Part shown: positions 34,401 through 45,349 of the stretch, one piece after another | Layout: every line of letters begins with the position of its first letter | Numbering within the stretch: the stretch's first letter is position 1 | Assembly (NCBI GenBank): GCA_016858145.1 | Contig: JAEHOE010000101.1 | Location: 124,001-188,000, forward strand | Length of the DNA: 64,000 bases | DNA from: Edaphochlamys debaryana | Lineage: Eukaryota > Chlorophyta > Chlorophyceae > Chlamydomonadales | Direction of reading: 5' to 3' | The notes under the pieces: generated by a model | The model's database searches: none | The model's input: the letters and a program-made list of their open reading frames with translations, nothing else | Told to the model about the DNA's origin: nothing | Position numbers and translations under genes: made by a program

Positions 34401-36062
34401 GCGGCGGGGAAGGGAGGGGGCAGGGGAGAGGTCATGGGGTGCCCTTTACTCCAGAGGTTGGGCGCAAGGGGGGGGGCCATATGCCTGCCGTCCCCGCGCG
34501 TGCGCCCCGGGCGCCGCCCCTTGGGCCCCCAGCGCCCCGTCGGGACAGCTGGCCCGACCCCAACCGCCACCCGTCAACCGCCAACTCCCAACCGCCAACC
34601 GCCAGGCGTTTTGGATGCCCTCGTGCGCGCCCGCGGCCGAGGCCAAGGTGGACAAGCCCGACACGGACACGCGGTGCCCCGCGGGGGGGCAGAAGCTGCG
34701 CATGAAGGTGGGGGGCCAGGGGGAAGGGCGGGCTTGCAGGGGCCTTAGAACGGGGAGGGGGTGGGCTGGAGGAGAAGGGAGGGGGGGATGGGCGTGTCCC
34801 GTTGGCGGGGGAGGCGGGGAGAAGGAGTTATAAAGGGGCAGGCCAGGCCCTCTCCCTGCCAACCTCAGCGCCCCCCAGATACACCCTTTACCAACAGACC
34901 CCGTCCCGCTCCCGGCTTCGCCTGCTCCCTACACACCCATTTGGCCCTCCCGTCCTTGTCCGACTGCCCACCCCCCCTTCCCCCCCAACCCCCCTCCTGT
35001 CAGGACCTGGTCGCCATCAAGTGGACCCCCGTGCCCGAGGGCGAGTCCGGCAAGCACATGGACCCCATTACTAAGCAGACCTTTACCAACTCCTCCAAAC
35101 TGGTCGTACTGGCGCCCACGGGGTGAGGAGGGCGCGAGGGCCCACCGGGGCTAGGGGCGGGGCAAGGCGCGTGTGAAACCCCCGCGGGAGGGAGGGTAGG
35201 TCAGGACAAGCAGCTGGGCTCGCGCTCACTCGCCCCCACCCCTCTGCCCGGCGTATCACCAACCCCGCGCCCCCCTGACCTTAACCCCGCCGTGCCGTAC
35301 CGCGCCTTCGCCGTGCACTTGCCGTACACAGTGACGTGATGCTCAAGGAGACGTACGAGAAGTGCGTCAAGCCGGAGGGGCAGTACGGCGGCAAACGCAT
35401 CAAGGAGAAGGACGTCATTGAGCTCAAGACGGGCGGCACGGGCTTCGCGGCGCGCGACGGAGACCGGGTGCAGACGGAAAAGGCAAGTGGACGGGTGCGG
35501 TATGGGACGAGGCGTGGTGTTGGGGGGTATGGGACCAGGCGTGGGGTTGGGGGTTGGTTGGAGCAAGGGCGGGTGGGGACCGAGACCGGGCACAGGCGCA
35601 TAAGGCAAGCGGCGGGTGGGGGGCTGCGGGATGGATGATGTTTGCTAGGGGCTGCTCGCGTGTGTAGTGGTAGAGGGGGAGAGGGGTTGGAGGGAGGGCA
35701 GGCAGGGTGAGGGGGACCGAGTGCAGGCGCACATGGCAGTTGGCGGGCTTAGGGCCACGGGACAGATCGGCCCGGCATGCTGCCGTACAAGTCCCCGGGC
35801 GGAGCGGGCCTGTGAGAACCGTAGGGTCCACACCGGCCGGTCACAGTTACGAACCCCCCCCTCCCAAAAAAACGCCACCAATAGTGCTACGAAATACACA
35901 CCCCTGATGCTTCCCTCTCACCTCTCCACCCCTCCCTCCTAAACTCTCCCCCCCCCTTCTGGCCCGCAGTACTTCCAGATGGGTATGGGCAACGGCCTGA
36001 GGGACCACCGCGGGCAGAACGCCAGCGCCCGGTCGCTGGGCGGCCTGGTCTTCATGAACTGA
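31464..36062 (+). CDS. NOSIP: NOSIP-like U-box protein
   Basis: Nine exons (31464-31574, 32196-32246, 33201-33332, 33663-33754, 34022-34139, 34606-34707, 35004-35122, 35332-35482, 35970-36062) encode 322 residues, close to the human 301. The family is a nuclear RING/U-box-type E3 ligase conserved from plants to animals. The N terminus has the GKN-type basic opening (MGGQRHSKNAG), then DCCLTLMEAKDPVVTPHGYL and YSKEAILQNLLQQKK, the split U-box first half. Exon 6 gives AFWMPS, matching the conserved FWIPS, followed by CPAGGQKLRMKDL. Exons 7-8 carry DPITKQTFTN and end at ELKTGGTGFA, the second half-motif. Intron 8 begins GCAAGT, so it is a GC-AG intron. Neighbouring introns are ordinary GT-AG. 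Confidence 0.93.
35459..35747 (+). repeat. NOSIP: Decaying copies of the NOSIP exon 8 end and GC donor
   Basis: The exon end GACCGGGTGCAGACGGAAAA + GGCAAGTGG (35459-35490) recurs near 35583-35615 (GACCGGGCACAGGCGCATAA + GGCAAGCGG) and near 35715-35747 (GACCGAGTGCAGGCGCACAT + GGCAGTTGG). Identity falls with distance, while the GCAAG core persists in the second copy. A ~30-bp direct repeat (GGTATGGGACNAGGCGTGG) lies between copies 1 and 2. Confidence 0.8.
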
Positions 36063-36871
36063 GGGGGGGGGCAACAGGGGGGCAAGGGGCAAGGGGGAGG
36101 GTGGTGCGGCAAGGGGCAAGGGGTGCATGGGGGACTGGCGACACGGGGGAGGGCTAGGGGGAGGGGGCAAACGCAGGCAGCGGCGGGGGCGGGAGGGAAG
36201 GAGTGGGCACTCGGGTGGGGGGTGGAAAGGGGGCTGTTACTAGGATACTGCTTGCATGGAAGGGGGTGGGTGCGTCAGGGGCTGTGCTGCACCGGGCGAC
36301 CTGGGGGTTGGCTGGGCGCGGGGTAGGCTGCCTTGTTGATGGGGTAATCGGGACGCCCTGGTGCGCAAGCGGGAGCAGATGCAGATCTACGGAAGCAATG
36401 TCGGTCTTATCGGAGGAACCTACGGCAGGTCTGAGGGGCTGCAGGGCGGGGACGCTCTGCGCAGGGCAGGTAGAGCCTCACGCCCGCACCACGTGAGTTG
36501 GGCGTTCAGGCAGGCAGCCTTGCGACTGGCGGGCGGTTGCTTGCCTGCGTCAGCTGTGTTCTGCGCTGTATATAACATACGCTGAACAAGGTCAGGGCGT
36601 ATGACGGCTGTGTGCGTGAGACTGCCGCCGACTGCCGTTGCGCTGGGGATCTCTGGGATGAGGGTCGGCTGAGGTGTGCTGTGGTGCGTGGGCTCTTATG
36701 ACCATTTAGGGTAAGTGGTGGCCTGGTGGGCCTTAGACCCCGTAGTGCTTCCACGCTCAGGGTCCAATGGTGGTGGGTTGAGACCAAGGTGGCTTGTACA
36801 CTTCTGGTGTGATGGGCACGTCGCCCGTGTGCTGATGGTCCTGGGGGAGGCGGGCATAGCCCCCGCGCAGT
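36063..36871. other. NOSIP 3' flank, no gene seen
   Basis: The sequence is G-rich up to about 36340, followed by short open stretches with no splice support. The piece CGTGTGCTGATGGTCCTGGG near 36830 is shared with 41650, just outside the reverse transcriptase ORF, so this may be retroelement debris. Confidence 0.4.
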
Positions 36872-36963
36872 ACACAAGCAACAAGGCCATCTAGCACTAC
36901 ACGGAGCGGTACGCGCAGAAGATGTAGTCGGTGATGCGGCTGATAGCGGCTATGCTAGAGTAA
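36872..36963 (+). mobile_element. Dispersed repeat fragment, copy 1
   Basis: About 92 bp here match 58363-58452 on the opposite strand at roughly 90% identity (shared core CTAGCACTACACGGAGC and GATGTAGTCGGTGATGC). On the minus strand of this copy the frame reads ITDYIFCAYRSV-stop; the partner reads ITDYIYCAYCSV-stop. The family is not identified. Confidence 0.7.
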
Positions 36964-38344
36964 CCGGCATGCTGTTGCTGTCGATGATGTAGAGCTGCGC
37001 CGGTTACCGCTAGCAGACTGATACAGGGCCTATGGGATACAGGCGCGAATAGCACTTTCCTGAGCCGCTTGAAGAAGCCCCCAGCCGTGAAGCGTGCCAG
37101 TCCACTATGGTCATCATGCGCGAGCGGCCTCACCTGCAGGTGGTGGAGACGAAGAAGACGAGTCAGCTGCAGCCCTAACCGAGCGTAAAGTGCGGTGTGT
37201 GCAAAATGCCAGCTGGGGGAAAGAAGCCGGATGCGGGTGGCCGCCTGAAGGGCTGAGCTCCCTGGTGTCGTACGAGGCGGGCGGAAGATGCCACCGTGAA
37301 GATGCTGACCCCGAACCCAACCCGTGCGTCTAGGAGCTACGTGAAGCGGCGGGAGAAAAGGAGTTATGGGGGCCTAGGGCAATACGTGCCCGGGACGGAG
37401 ACCAGGAGGAGCTGGAGGCGGAGTGGCGTGGCGGGGGTGCGAAGGTGCGAAGTGGGAAGTAGCGTAGTCTGAAGCAGCATCGCTCGTAGACACCGGCCGC
37501 ATCGACCGGTCGACATAGAGATACACGCGACGGGGCTGCGCAGAGCTGACCGTCCTGAGCGTCGGCTGGGTGCTGGACAGCTGCGACGAAGATGAAGCCC
37601 AGCGGGCGTGCGGAAGTGGGAGGGTCGTGCGAGTCGTGTACTGCTGCAGGTGGGGCCTGGGGCGTGGGCTGAGCGCGTCGGTCGGGGGACGGGCGGCGGA
37701 GCCGCAGGCACAGACACAGAGACGGGAGGGCTGAGGCCCGAGGCATGGACGTGGGGGACGACGGGCTGGGCTTCAGGCACGGAGGCGAGAGCCTGGGCTG
37801 CCGGCGTCGGGCGACGGGGCGAAGTTATATTCCAGTTTTGCTACATGTCCGGGCTCCGCTGAGCTCCCCGGTGATGACAGCCGCCCCATTTGTCCTTGCG
37901 TTCAAAACCATACTACAAACCAGCCCTGCAGCCAACATAGGGGGACAACAAACGTAAGGGGGACAACAAACGAAGGGAGCTATTGCAGAACAAAGGGTCA
38001 CAAGGCGCGTGGCGACGACGAAGCCCGGCTGAAACCGCTGATCCCCGGCTGCCCGCAACACGGGCCCCGCCCTACGCCCGTACAACTGCCCGGCCACACT
38101 CCCGCGTAGCCTGTGGCCTGACAGGCCGGCCTCCCCCGCGAAACTCCAGAGACGACACCGGCCCATGCACCCGCGCCCGTCGGCGGTCCACAGGTGCTCC
38201 ACGACTCCGCGTGGCTGATAGGCTGACAAACCATCCGCTCCAAATAAACAAAGTGTAACGATAGCTGCAAGAACTAACTACGCCGAGGCATACCGGGGCG
38301 GCCCCTGCCGGCCGAGGGCCCGCCTGCCAGGTGCGTGGCCCCGT
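36964..38344. other. Degenerate retroelement-flank DNA, no intact gene
   Basis: No exon model can be supported. A two-copy 18-bp direct repeat containing GGGGGACAACAAACG starts at 37940 and 37958. Open frames on the minus strand (for example 37330-37780) are low-complexity and unrecognised. Confidence 0.4.
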
Positions 38345-41300
38345 TTAGGCGGTGCCGTTGGCGGGAGGGCCTCCGTACGGGATCCAGCCTCCGTACGGTG
38401 CGAGGGTGAGGTCCAGCATGAGGAAGTCCCAGGGATCATCGTCGGGCCCGAGGGGCGGCGGCGGGTGCGCGGGGGGCGGCGCAGGGGGCGGCGGCTGGGC
38501 TGGGGCTGGCGGCGGGCCAGGGGGTGCGTGCGCCGGACCTGGGGCCGGGGCATGGCCGGCGGCGTGGGGGACTCCGCCGGCGGGCGGAACAGCGGGGGGC
38601 GCTGCAGCGGGCTGGGCGGGGGCGGGGCCTGGCTGCAGGGTCATGATGAGATCGGCTGCGCGCATGGCGGCGTCGTACGCTGCGTGATGGGCGTGATCGA
38701 GCATGGCGGCGTTGTGGGCATATATGAGGGCGTTGTACGCCAGGGCGGCGGGCGGCGGTGGTGGCCAGGTTTGAGGTGGCGGTGGGGCTGCGGGGCGAAG
38801 GGCGGCGGCGGTGGAGGGGGCTGCATGGGTGGGACGGCGGGGCCCCCGGGGGCCTGGGGTGGGTTGGGCGGCGGAGGTGCTGGCGGCGGCGGCGGGGGAG
38901 GGGGCGGTGGTTGCGGCGGCGGCGGCGGCGGCGGAGGGGGTAGCGGCGGCGAAGGCGGCGGTGGTGGGGGCGGCGGCGGTGGTGGGGGCGGCGGCCGTGG
39001 GGGTGGATGAGGCGGCGGCGGCGAAGGAGGCGGCGGCTGCGGCAGGAGTGCAAGCGGGGGTGGTGGCGGCGGTGGCGGCGGCGGCGGCGGCGGCGGGGGC
39101 GGCGGGGGTGGGGGTGTGGGGTTGCCTGTGCGATATGCCGATCCGGCGCGTACCAGGCGCCAAAGGTGCAGGTTGATGCAGGCCTGCAGCCAGTCGTGGC
39201 ACCAGGGGTGAATGTCCAGCTCGGCTGGGGAGTAGACAAGGAGCAGGTAGCGGAGCAGCTCGAAGTCGCGGAAGGACAATCTGGCCAGTTGAGGGGCGGT
39301 AGGCAGGAGGCCATGCCGTTCCGCACTGATCCATCCGCTAACCATGCGGCTCACGACAATGTTGGGGACGCGGTCGCCGGGGCTGTAGCCGGGGGGCGGT
39401 GGGAGGGTGGAGCGGACGCGGTACCAGCGGATGCGGAAGATGCAAACCACGGCCTGTGGAGGTTGGGGGCGGGGTGGCGGGGGCGGGCGGGGCGCCGGCG
39501 GCGGAGGTGGCGGCGGCGGGGGTGGCGGCGGTGGGGGGTGGCGGCGGCGGGGGTGGCGGCGGCGGCGGGGGAGGCGGCGGAGGAGGCGGCGGTGGGGGCG
39601 GGGGTGGCGACGGCGGTGGTGGCGGCGGCAGGGTTGGCGGCGGAGGAGGCGGCGATGGGGGGCGGGGGTGGCGGCGGCGGGGGTGGCGGCGGCGGGGGTG
39701 GCGGCGGCGGTGGTGGCGGGGGCGGGGATGACGGCGGAGGAGGCGGCGGTGGGGGCGGTGGTGGCGGCGGCGGGGGCGGCGGCGGGTGCGGTGCTGTAGG
39801 CGGGGGTGCTGGTGGGTGAGGTGGAGGTGGGGGCGGGGGTGGTGGCGGCGGCGGCGGGGGCGGCGGGGGCGGCGGCGGGGGGGGTCAGAGGAGGCGGCGG
39901 GGGCGGCGGAGGGGTAAGTGGTGATGGCGACGGCGGCGGGGGTGGCGGCGGAGGGGGCGACGGCAGGGGAGGCGGTGGCGGGAACGGTGGCGGCGGGGGA
40001 AAGGGTGGCGGGGGTGGGTAGGGAGGCGGTGGGGGAAAGGGAGGCGGCAGGGGCAAGGGTGGCGGCGGGGGTAAGTGTGGCAGCGGGTGAGAGGGGGGCG
40101 GTGAGGGAGGTGGCGGCGAGGAGGGAGGTTTTGGCGGCGGAGCGGGCTTGGGGGTGGCGGGCGACCGGGGCACCAGACGGAGGAGGCTTGTGATGGGTGG
40201 GTGGCCGGGAACAGCGGCGATGTGGCGGCGGTGAAAGGTGCGCACGGCTTGGCGGAGGAAGGTGAGGGGGAAGCCACGCAGGTGCAGACGCTTGAGGGTG
40301 TCGGCAGTGGCGACTTTGAAGGCGGGGAGGAAGGAGCTGGTGCGGGCGAGGGCGAGGAGGGCGTGGACGGCGACGTTGAGCTTGGTATGCACGGCAGTCA
40401 TGGAGGCGAAGGGGGCGAAACGGGCAAGGGGCAGGGTGGCGAAGGCGGGGCTGAAGAACCGACAGTAGGGGGTGGTGGTGAAGGTGACGTGGTGCAGTCG
40501 GGTGGGGTGGGGGTGGGCGGAGATGGCGAAGGTGAGGTAGGGGACGGCGGGCTCGGCGGCTGTGGAGGCGGCGGAGACGGTGAGTTTGAGGTCCGGCGGG
40601 TAGATACCGTGGAAGCCGTGGAAGGAGGAGTCCGTGTACATGAGGGAGGTGAAGAAGGGGTTGTGTACCGATCCCACGTCATCAGTGTACCGCAGGGTGT
40701 TGACGAAGGCGAGGAGGATATCGAGGGCAAGGGCGGGAGAGGGGGGCGGCGGGGCAAGGAGGAGGTCCACGCCGGTGGCGATCGGGGTGGGTGTGGGGGA
40801 GAAGGCGGCGGCGTACAGCTGGCGCATGAATTGGAGCTCGGGGTAGGCGAGGGCGAGATTGGCGGCGAAGGAGGCGAAGTTGGCCCCCATGGCCACGCCG
40901 CTGACCTGCAGGTGGTGCTCGCCGCGGTAGCTGGCGGTGGCGGAGGAGAGGAGGGTTTCGAGCAGCTTGATGATGCTCTCGGCGGAGAGCGTGTAGGTAC
41001 CAGCAGGAGGCTTGCCCTTGTCCTGGTGGCTGGCCGGGAGCCAGGAGACGACGGAGGGGTCTTTGACGGAGACGCGGAGGAACGCAGCGTTGCTGTGCAG
41101 CTCAGTGAAGACCAGGCGGACGATCTCGCCGATGTTCCGAAGTAGGAGGGCGGGCGGCAGGTTGGTGAACAGTCGCTCCACGTCGAAGGTCTGCACACTG
41201 GGGCTGGTGAGCGGTGGGATGCCGAGCCAGGGGGGGAAGTGGTAGGTGGAGGTGACGGCAACGTTCGAGGGGATGGTGGAGAGGTACGGGAGGGGAGCGG

Positions 41301-41691
41301 AGTACTGTACAGTGTTGGCGGGTAGAGCCGGGCCGGGGGGAGGGGGAGCGTTGAAGGTGGCACGGAAGTCGGCCGGCTCGGGGGTGGCGGCGGGGGGGAA
41401 AGGGAAAGACGGGGAAATGGGGCTGCTGTCGACGGTGAGGCGGCCGGCCTCGGCGGCGGCGCTGAAAGGCAGGGGATGGGAGGAGGCGGCGTGGAGGACG
41501 TCGAGAGCTTGTTCAGGGCTGCGGACGTGGAAAGGCCGGGCGGGGATGAGGGGCATGAGGGTCTTCCAAAGGCCAGGTAGCCCGGCGTCAACGCCGCGGA
41601 GGGCGGCGGTGAGCATGATGGCGGCGTCGGTGGTAGGGATCTGGGGGGACGCGTGTGCTGATGGTCCTGGGGGCGCGGGGATGCCGCACTA
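38345..41691 (-). mobile_element. Reverse transcriptase ORF, Penelope-like type, with Pro-rich extension
   Basis: A minus-strand frame runs from a stop codon near 41692 (first ATG 41616) to 38641. Counting from that ATG, motif A is FDVERLFTNLP (144-154), motif B is GVAMGANFASFAANLAL (240-256) and the catalytic box is LRYTDDVGSV (308-317), so all three catalytic Asp are present. LKRLHLRGFPLTFLRQAV (about 441-458) matches the C-terminal L..GYP.. helix of this RT type. A very long Pro-rich stretch follows, then a second ordered segment (SFRDFELLRYLLLVYSPAEL). Coding character then moves to another frame near 38785 and ends at 38345 (LAYNALIYAHNAAMLDHAHH...). The frame change in a repeat tract suggests a slipped, perhaps inactive copy. 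No endonuclease domain is seen. Confidence 0.75.
38790..39900. repeat. GGC/GGT triplet-rich low-complexity tract
   Basis: Long imperfect GGC, GGT and GGG triplet runs form the Pro-rich parts of the RT ORF on the minus strand. The non-repetitive island 39130-39470 separates two blocks. Confidence 0.85.
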
Positions 41692-43012
41692 GACCCAAGC
41701 CACCGGGCCGCATACGACGAATCGCTGCCTCGGGGCTCGGGCTCAGAGTCCCTGGAGCGCAGGTCACTTGGTCGAGGGGCGGCAGCGCGGCACTGGCTTG
41801 CGGGGGCGTGCGTGCGCGTCAAGCGGTTTCCTGATGCAGAAGCAGTGCAGCGTGGCGGGGTCATAGGGAGGGGTGGGGGTAGTTGTGGGCGAGAGCGTCT
41901 CCAGGGCGTGGGTAGGCCTCTGCCAGGCTCATGGCTTGGATAGCTAGTCCCTGCTAATGCGCCCAGGCGTTGGCCGCCTCGCCAAGCGGGCGAGACGAGC
42001 ACTCAGGCGCGCGTCCCGGGGCCTGTCCGGTCCTGGGTCCTGACTTCCAACGCCTCGGACAGTTTCGCTGTAACCGACCCCGAAATGGCCGAAACTCCGA
42101 GAACCATTTCATACGCGTGCAGCTTCAAATCGTAGCGAAGCGCGGAGCGTTGCGCCGGGGCACCGTATACGCGTCCTTGCACGGGACCGAAGAAGCGCGC
42201 GCGGACTTGACGTAGCGACTGCTCGCACACTGGGCCAGCGCCAAAACGAAATTTCGCGCCCGCACGGCAACAGAAGGCCTCGAGCTCCTCGCGATGTCAG
42301 TCATTGCTTTTCCGGCCACGCAGCGCGCGCTTGCCGCAGCTATGAGCAACGAGAAAGTGCGCATGGCTAAGGCTGGCACGGGCTGGGGTCTGGGGCGCTT
42401 GGCCCGAAAAAAAGAAGCTGAGATGGTACCGCGCTGCGCAGTCCGGGGTGCTCGACTATGCTACACATCCGGGCGGCGGTCCCTGTTTGCGTCACGGCCT
42501 GTCCTTCATGGGGTTCGTGCTCCTGTTGTCTCTGCGGGGGTCCTTGCCCGCGTATCTGCTCTTGCTGTCGCTGATTTTTGGGCCCGCCTTCGGGGCTTTG
42601 CTGCCCTGCAGCTTCCTCCCCCCCAGTGGGACCGTGTGTCTGTTGTGCATCCTTTTCTGGCGGCTTCCGCGGAGGGCGAGGTGGTGTATCGCGGGCCGCT
42701 CTAGTGCGTTGTGTTTTGGCACGCTGTGCCCTGGCGTTGTTGGTGTTCGGCCTGTCCTGCGACTCTGACACTCTGGCATTCCTGGCTATCCATCGGCAGC
42801 TCCCGAACGATATCGGGGCATGCAGTGTGCGGTCTGGCACAATCAGGCCATTGCGAGTGGGTTGCGATCCCTCGCCACTGTAATCGCTGCTTCACATCCG
42901 GCCGCGTGGCTCACCTACAATACTCTAGTGATATAGCGTTGCTCCACAGCCTGATTGACGTGCTCCATAGCGCTTGCACCAACCTCGCCGAAGCTGGAGT
43001 GTGGCCCGCTGA
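41692..43012. other. Intergenic, no gene supported
   Basis: This lies between the RT ORF and the TGVFLP gene. The plus-strand frame at 42294-42704 (136 codons) and a hydrophobic overlapping frame at 42448-42768 have no recognisable motif or splice context. The 3' part must contain the promoter of the gene starting at 43013. Confidence 0.4.
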
Positions 43013-45349
43013 ATGGCAGACCTCTCCGCGCTGGAAGAGCTGCTGCTTAGCGGATATGATGTAAGCGCACTACTGGCTGGGGCGCCTGGGAATGCGGGCG
43101 CTGGGCTCGGCGTCCTGGCTCTCGAGGCGCAGCTGAAGAACGCGGGCTTGCCTCAGCCCGGCCTGGGCTGGCCTTCTGCGGGCGCCAACGACCAGACAGC
43201 TCTGTACCAGGTACGCGGTGGCTGCGAGCTGGGGTAAAGATGCAGCTGACGCCTGCTTCGCGTCACCCGCGCCCGGCCTCTTCTTAGCGCGGCCGCCGCT
43301 CTGTTGGGCCGCTTGCGCTGTTGGGGCTGTCGACGCTGAGTTGCTGGCCAGGAGAGCCTGCGAAGGCGCAGCTTTCGCACGTGGCCCATGCCGATTCTTG
43401 TTTTCTCGCCACAGGAGGTGGCCCAGAGCCTGGCCGCCAAGCTTGAAGAGCACCGCATGCAACAGGTCCAGGTGGCGACCGCGCTTCAGGTGGGTGGCTC
43501 GCTGGGAAAGCGCCCCTGCGTTCGGTTTCACAGTCTCGTTGTCCGCGCTTTGCCCCGTTGTTAACGTTCTGCTCTACGTTTCATCTTTTTTGGCCCAACG
43601 CAGCAACTTCAGGCTCTGCAGCAGCAACAGGAGCTCGCGCAGCTCCAGCAACAAATAAATGCGCTCCACCAGCCTATGCGGGCCAACCCGTTCCAGCGCA
43701 GCCGCACGACTGACCTGGAATGCATGGGGAGGAGCCCTGCGTTCGACGTGCCGGGCCCCTATGGCCCCGCTCTCGACTACGAGCAGCGCCAACAGCTCGC
43801 AGCGCTGCAATCGGTTGCCCACCCGGGAACGTCGCCGAGCCTGGGCCTGCAGCAGCGCGTGCCGGGTGTCATCAGCCAGCACAACCTGCCGGTTCGCAGC
43901 TTCAGCTCCGAGCACCTGGTCGCGGGTCAGAGGCGGGTGGTGCCGCCGCACCTGGCCGGCGTCCAGCCGGCGCCCAACGGCGTGCAGGCCAGCACCAAAC
44001 GGTGGGTTTCAGCGCCTCATGGAAGCCCCAGATCCAGGGCTTGATTCAACTTACGGCAGAAGAGTCAACAGTAGGAAGTCCTGCTAAGTTCGAGCGGCGC
44101 AGCGGGGCTCGCCGTGCCCCCAACAACCTTGCCTCATTCCTCACATTCCGCCGTTGCGCCTCGGTTTCCGCAGGCCGCCCGTGCGCCAGCCGTCTGGGCT
44201 GGGGCCCAACGGTCGCGGCAACAACCAGGGCGCCCGCGCCAACGACGGCGGCCGCCGCGCGCGCTACGCCGCGACGGCCAAGGCGCCGTCATGGGCGTCT
44301 GAGGACTGGCACCCCATGAAGGCCGTCATTGCCAGCGGCGCGCACGCCAGCGGCGGCACGGGCGTCTTCCTGCCCCACCTGGCCGGCAGCGCGCCAGACA
44401 GCAACGGCAAGTCGTCCTGCTCCGGCACCGCCTCGTCCTCGGTGCCCTCGGCCGGCTCCACGGCCCCGGGGGCCTCGCCCACGCTCCCGGCTCGCTGCAT
44501 CAGCGACTCGCCCGCGCCCGCCGCGCTGGCGCCGGCCCCGGTCTTGTCGCTGGTAACCGCCAGCGGCCACGCGCACCCGCACGTCGCGTCCGCAGTGGGC
44601 CTGCAGCCCCTGCACGCGCACGCACACCCGCACGCCCACGGCCAGATGGCCCTGGCCGCGGCGCCGCACGCTGCCGCTGCGGCCGCCGCTGTGGCGGGCC
44701 TGCACTCGCCGCTGTCGCCGCGCGACGGCAGCCCCTCGTGCAGCGTGGACTCGAACGCAGCCGCCGACCCCTACTCGCGCGGCACCACGCACGAGTTCTC
44801 CCGCGCCAGCACCGGCGGTTTCGTGGAGCTGGACGTCTCGCACGTGCCGCACCCGGGGGCGCACTCGCACCCCGCCTCGAGCATGGGCTACCTGACGGCC
44901 GATCCCATGAAGGTACGGTGGGGCGGAAAGGGGGAGATTGGGGCAGTTGGAGTGGAGCGGCAGGAACAGTGCAGTGCGTCGAGATAATTTTTGCGTCTTG
45001 CAGAAAATACTATGTGCGTTGTTCCTTGTTGGCCACCTTCGGGTTGGGGCAGGATGAGATGTGGGTCAGTCCAAGGGTGATCTGGGTCGGCGAAGCGGGG
45101 TGTGGGTCGGCAGTGCGCGAGCGGTGCCGATGTGACCGATCCCCCTTCTTCCACCCTTCATCTTCCTTCCTGCAATTTGTCGCACGCAAATCCTATCCGT
45201 CTTAGCTAACCATACGCTGTCTTTTGGTTCCGCAGGTAGTCGTCGAGGAGCCAGAGCGGGAGAAGGAAGACACAGCGGAGGAGTGCGACTTTGCGTCGCT
45301 GGCCCGTGAGCTGGCGGAGCTGATGAGCAAGCAGGCCGTGGTGGAGTAG
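43013..45349 (+). CDS. Gln/His-rich protein with TGVFLP motif, function unknown
   Basis: Five exons (43013-43210, 43415-43489, 43604-44001, 44174-44912, 45236-45349) encode 507 residues with all junctions in phase. The N-terminal part has short helices and a Gln-rich coiled-coil segment (LQALQQQQELAQLQQQ, about 93-108). The middle contains SEDWHPMKAVIASGAHASGG followed by TGVFLPHLAG (286-295), a motif I recall from uncharacterised land-plant proteins. A related RRVVPPHLAG occurs earlier, at about 200-210. A His-rich patch (HAHAHPHAHG) and Ala runs follow, and the C terminus is acidic and helical (DFASLARELAELMSKQAVVE). There is no signal peptide or membrane segment; a nuclear or regulatory role is possible but not shown. 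Confidence 0.82.

Noticed and set aside
40398..42002. A 534-codon minus-strand frame overlapping the RT ORF
   Set aside because: It is a Ser/Pro-rich shadow of the RT frame; the catalytic motifs are only in the other frame.
42294..42768. Two overlapping plus-strand frames, one hydrophobic
   Set aside because: No recognisable family, splice context or conserved motif; similar frames arise by chance at this base composition.
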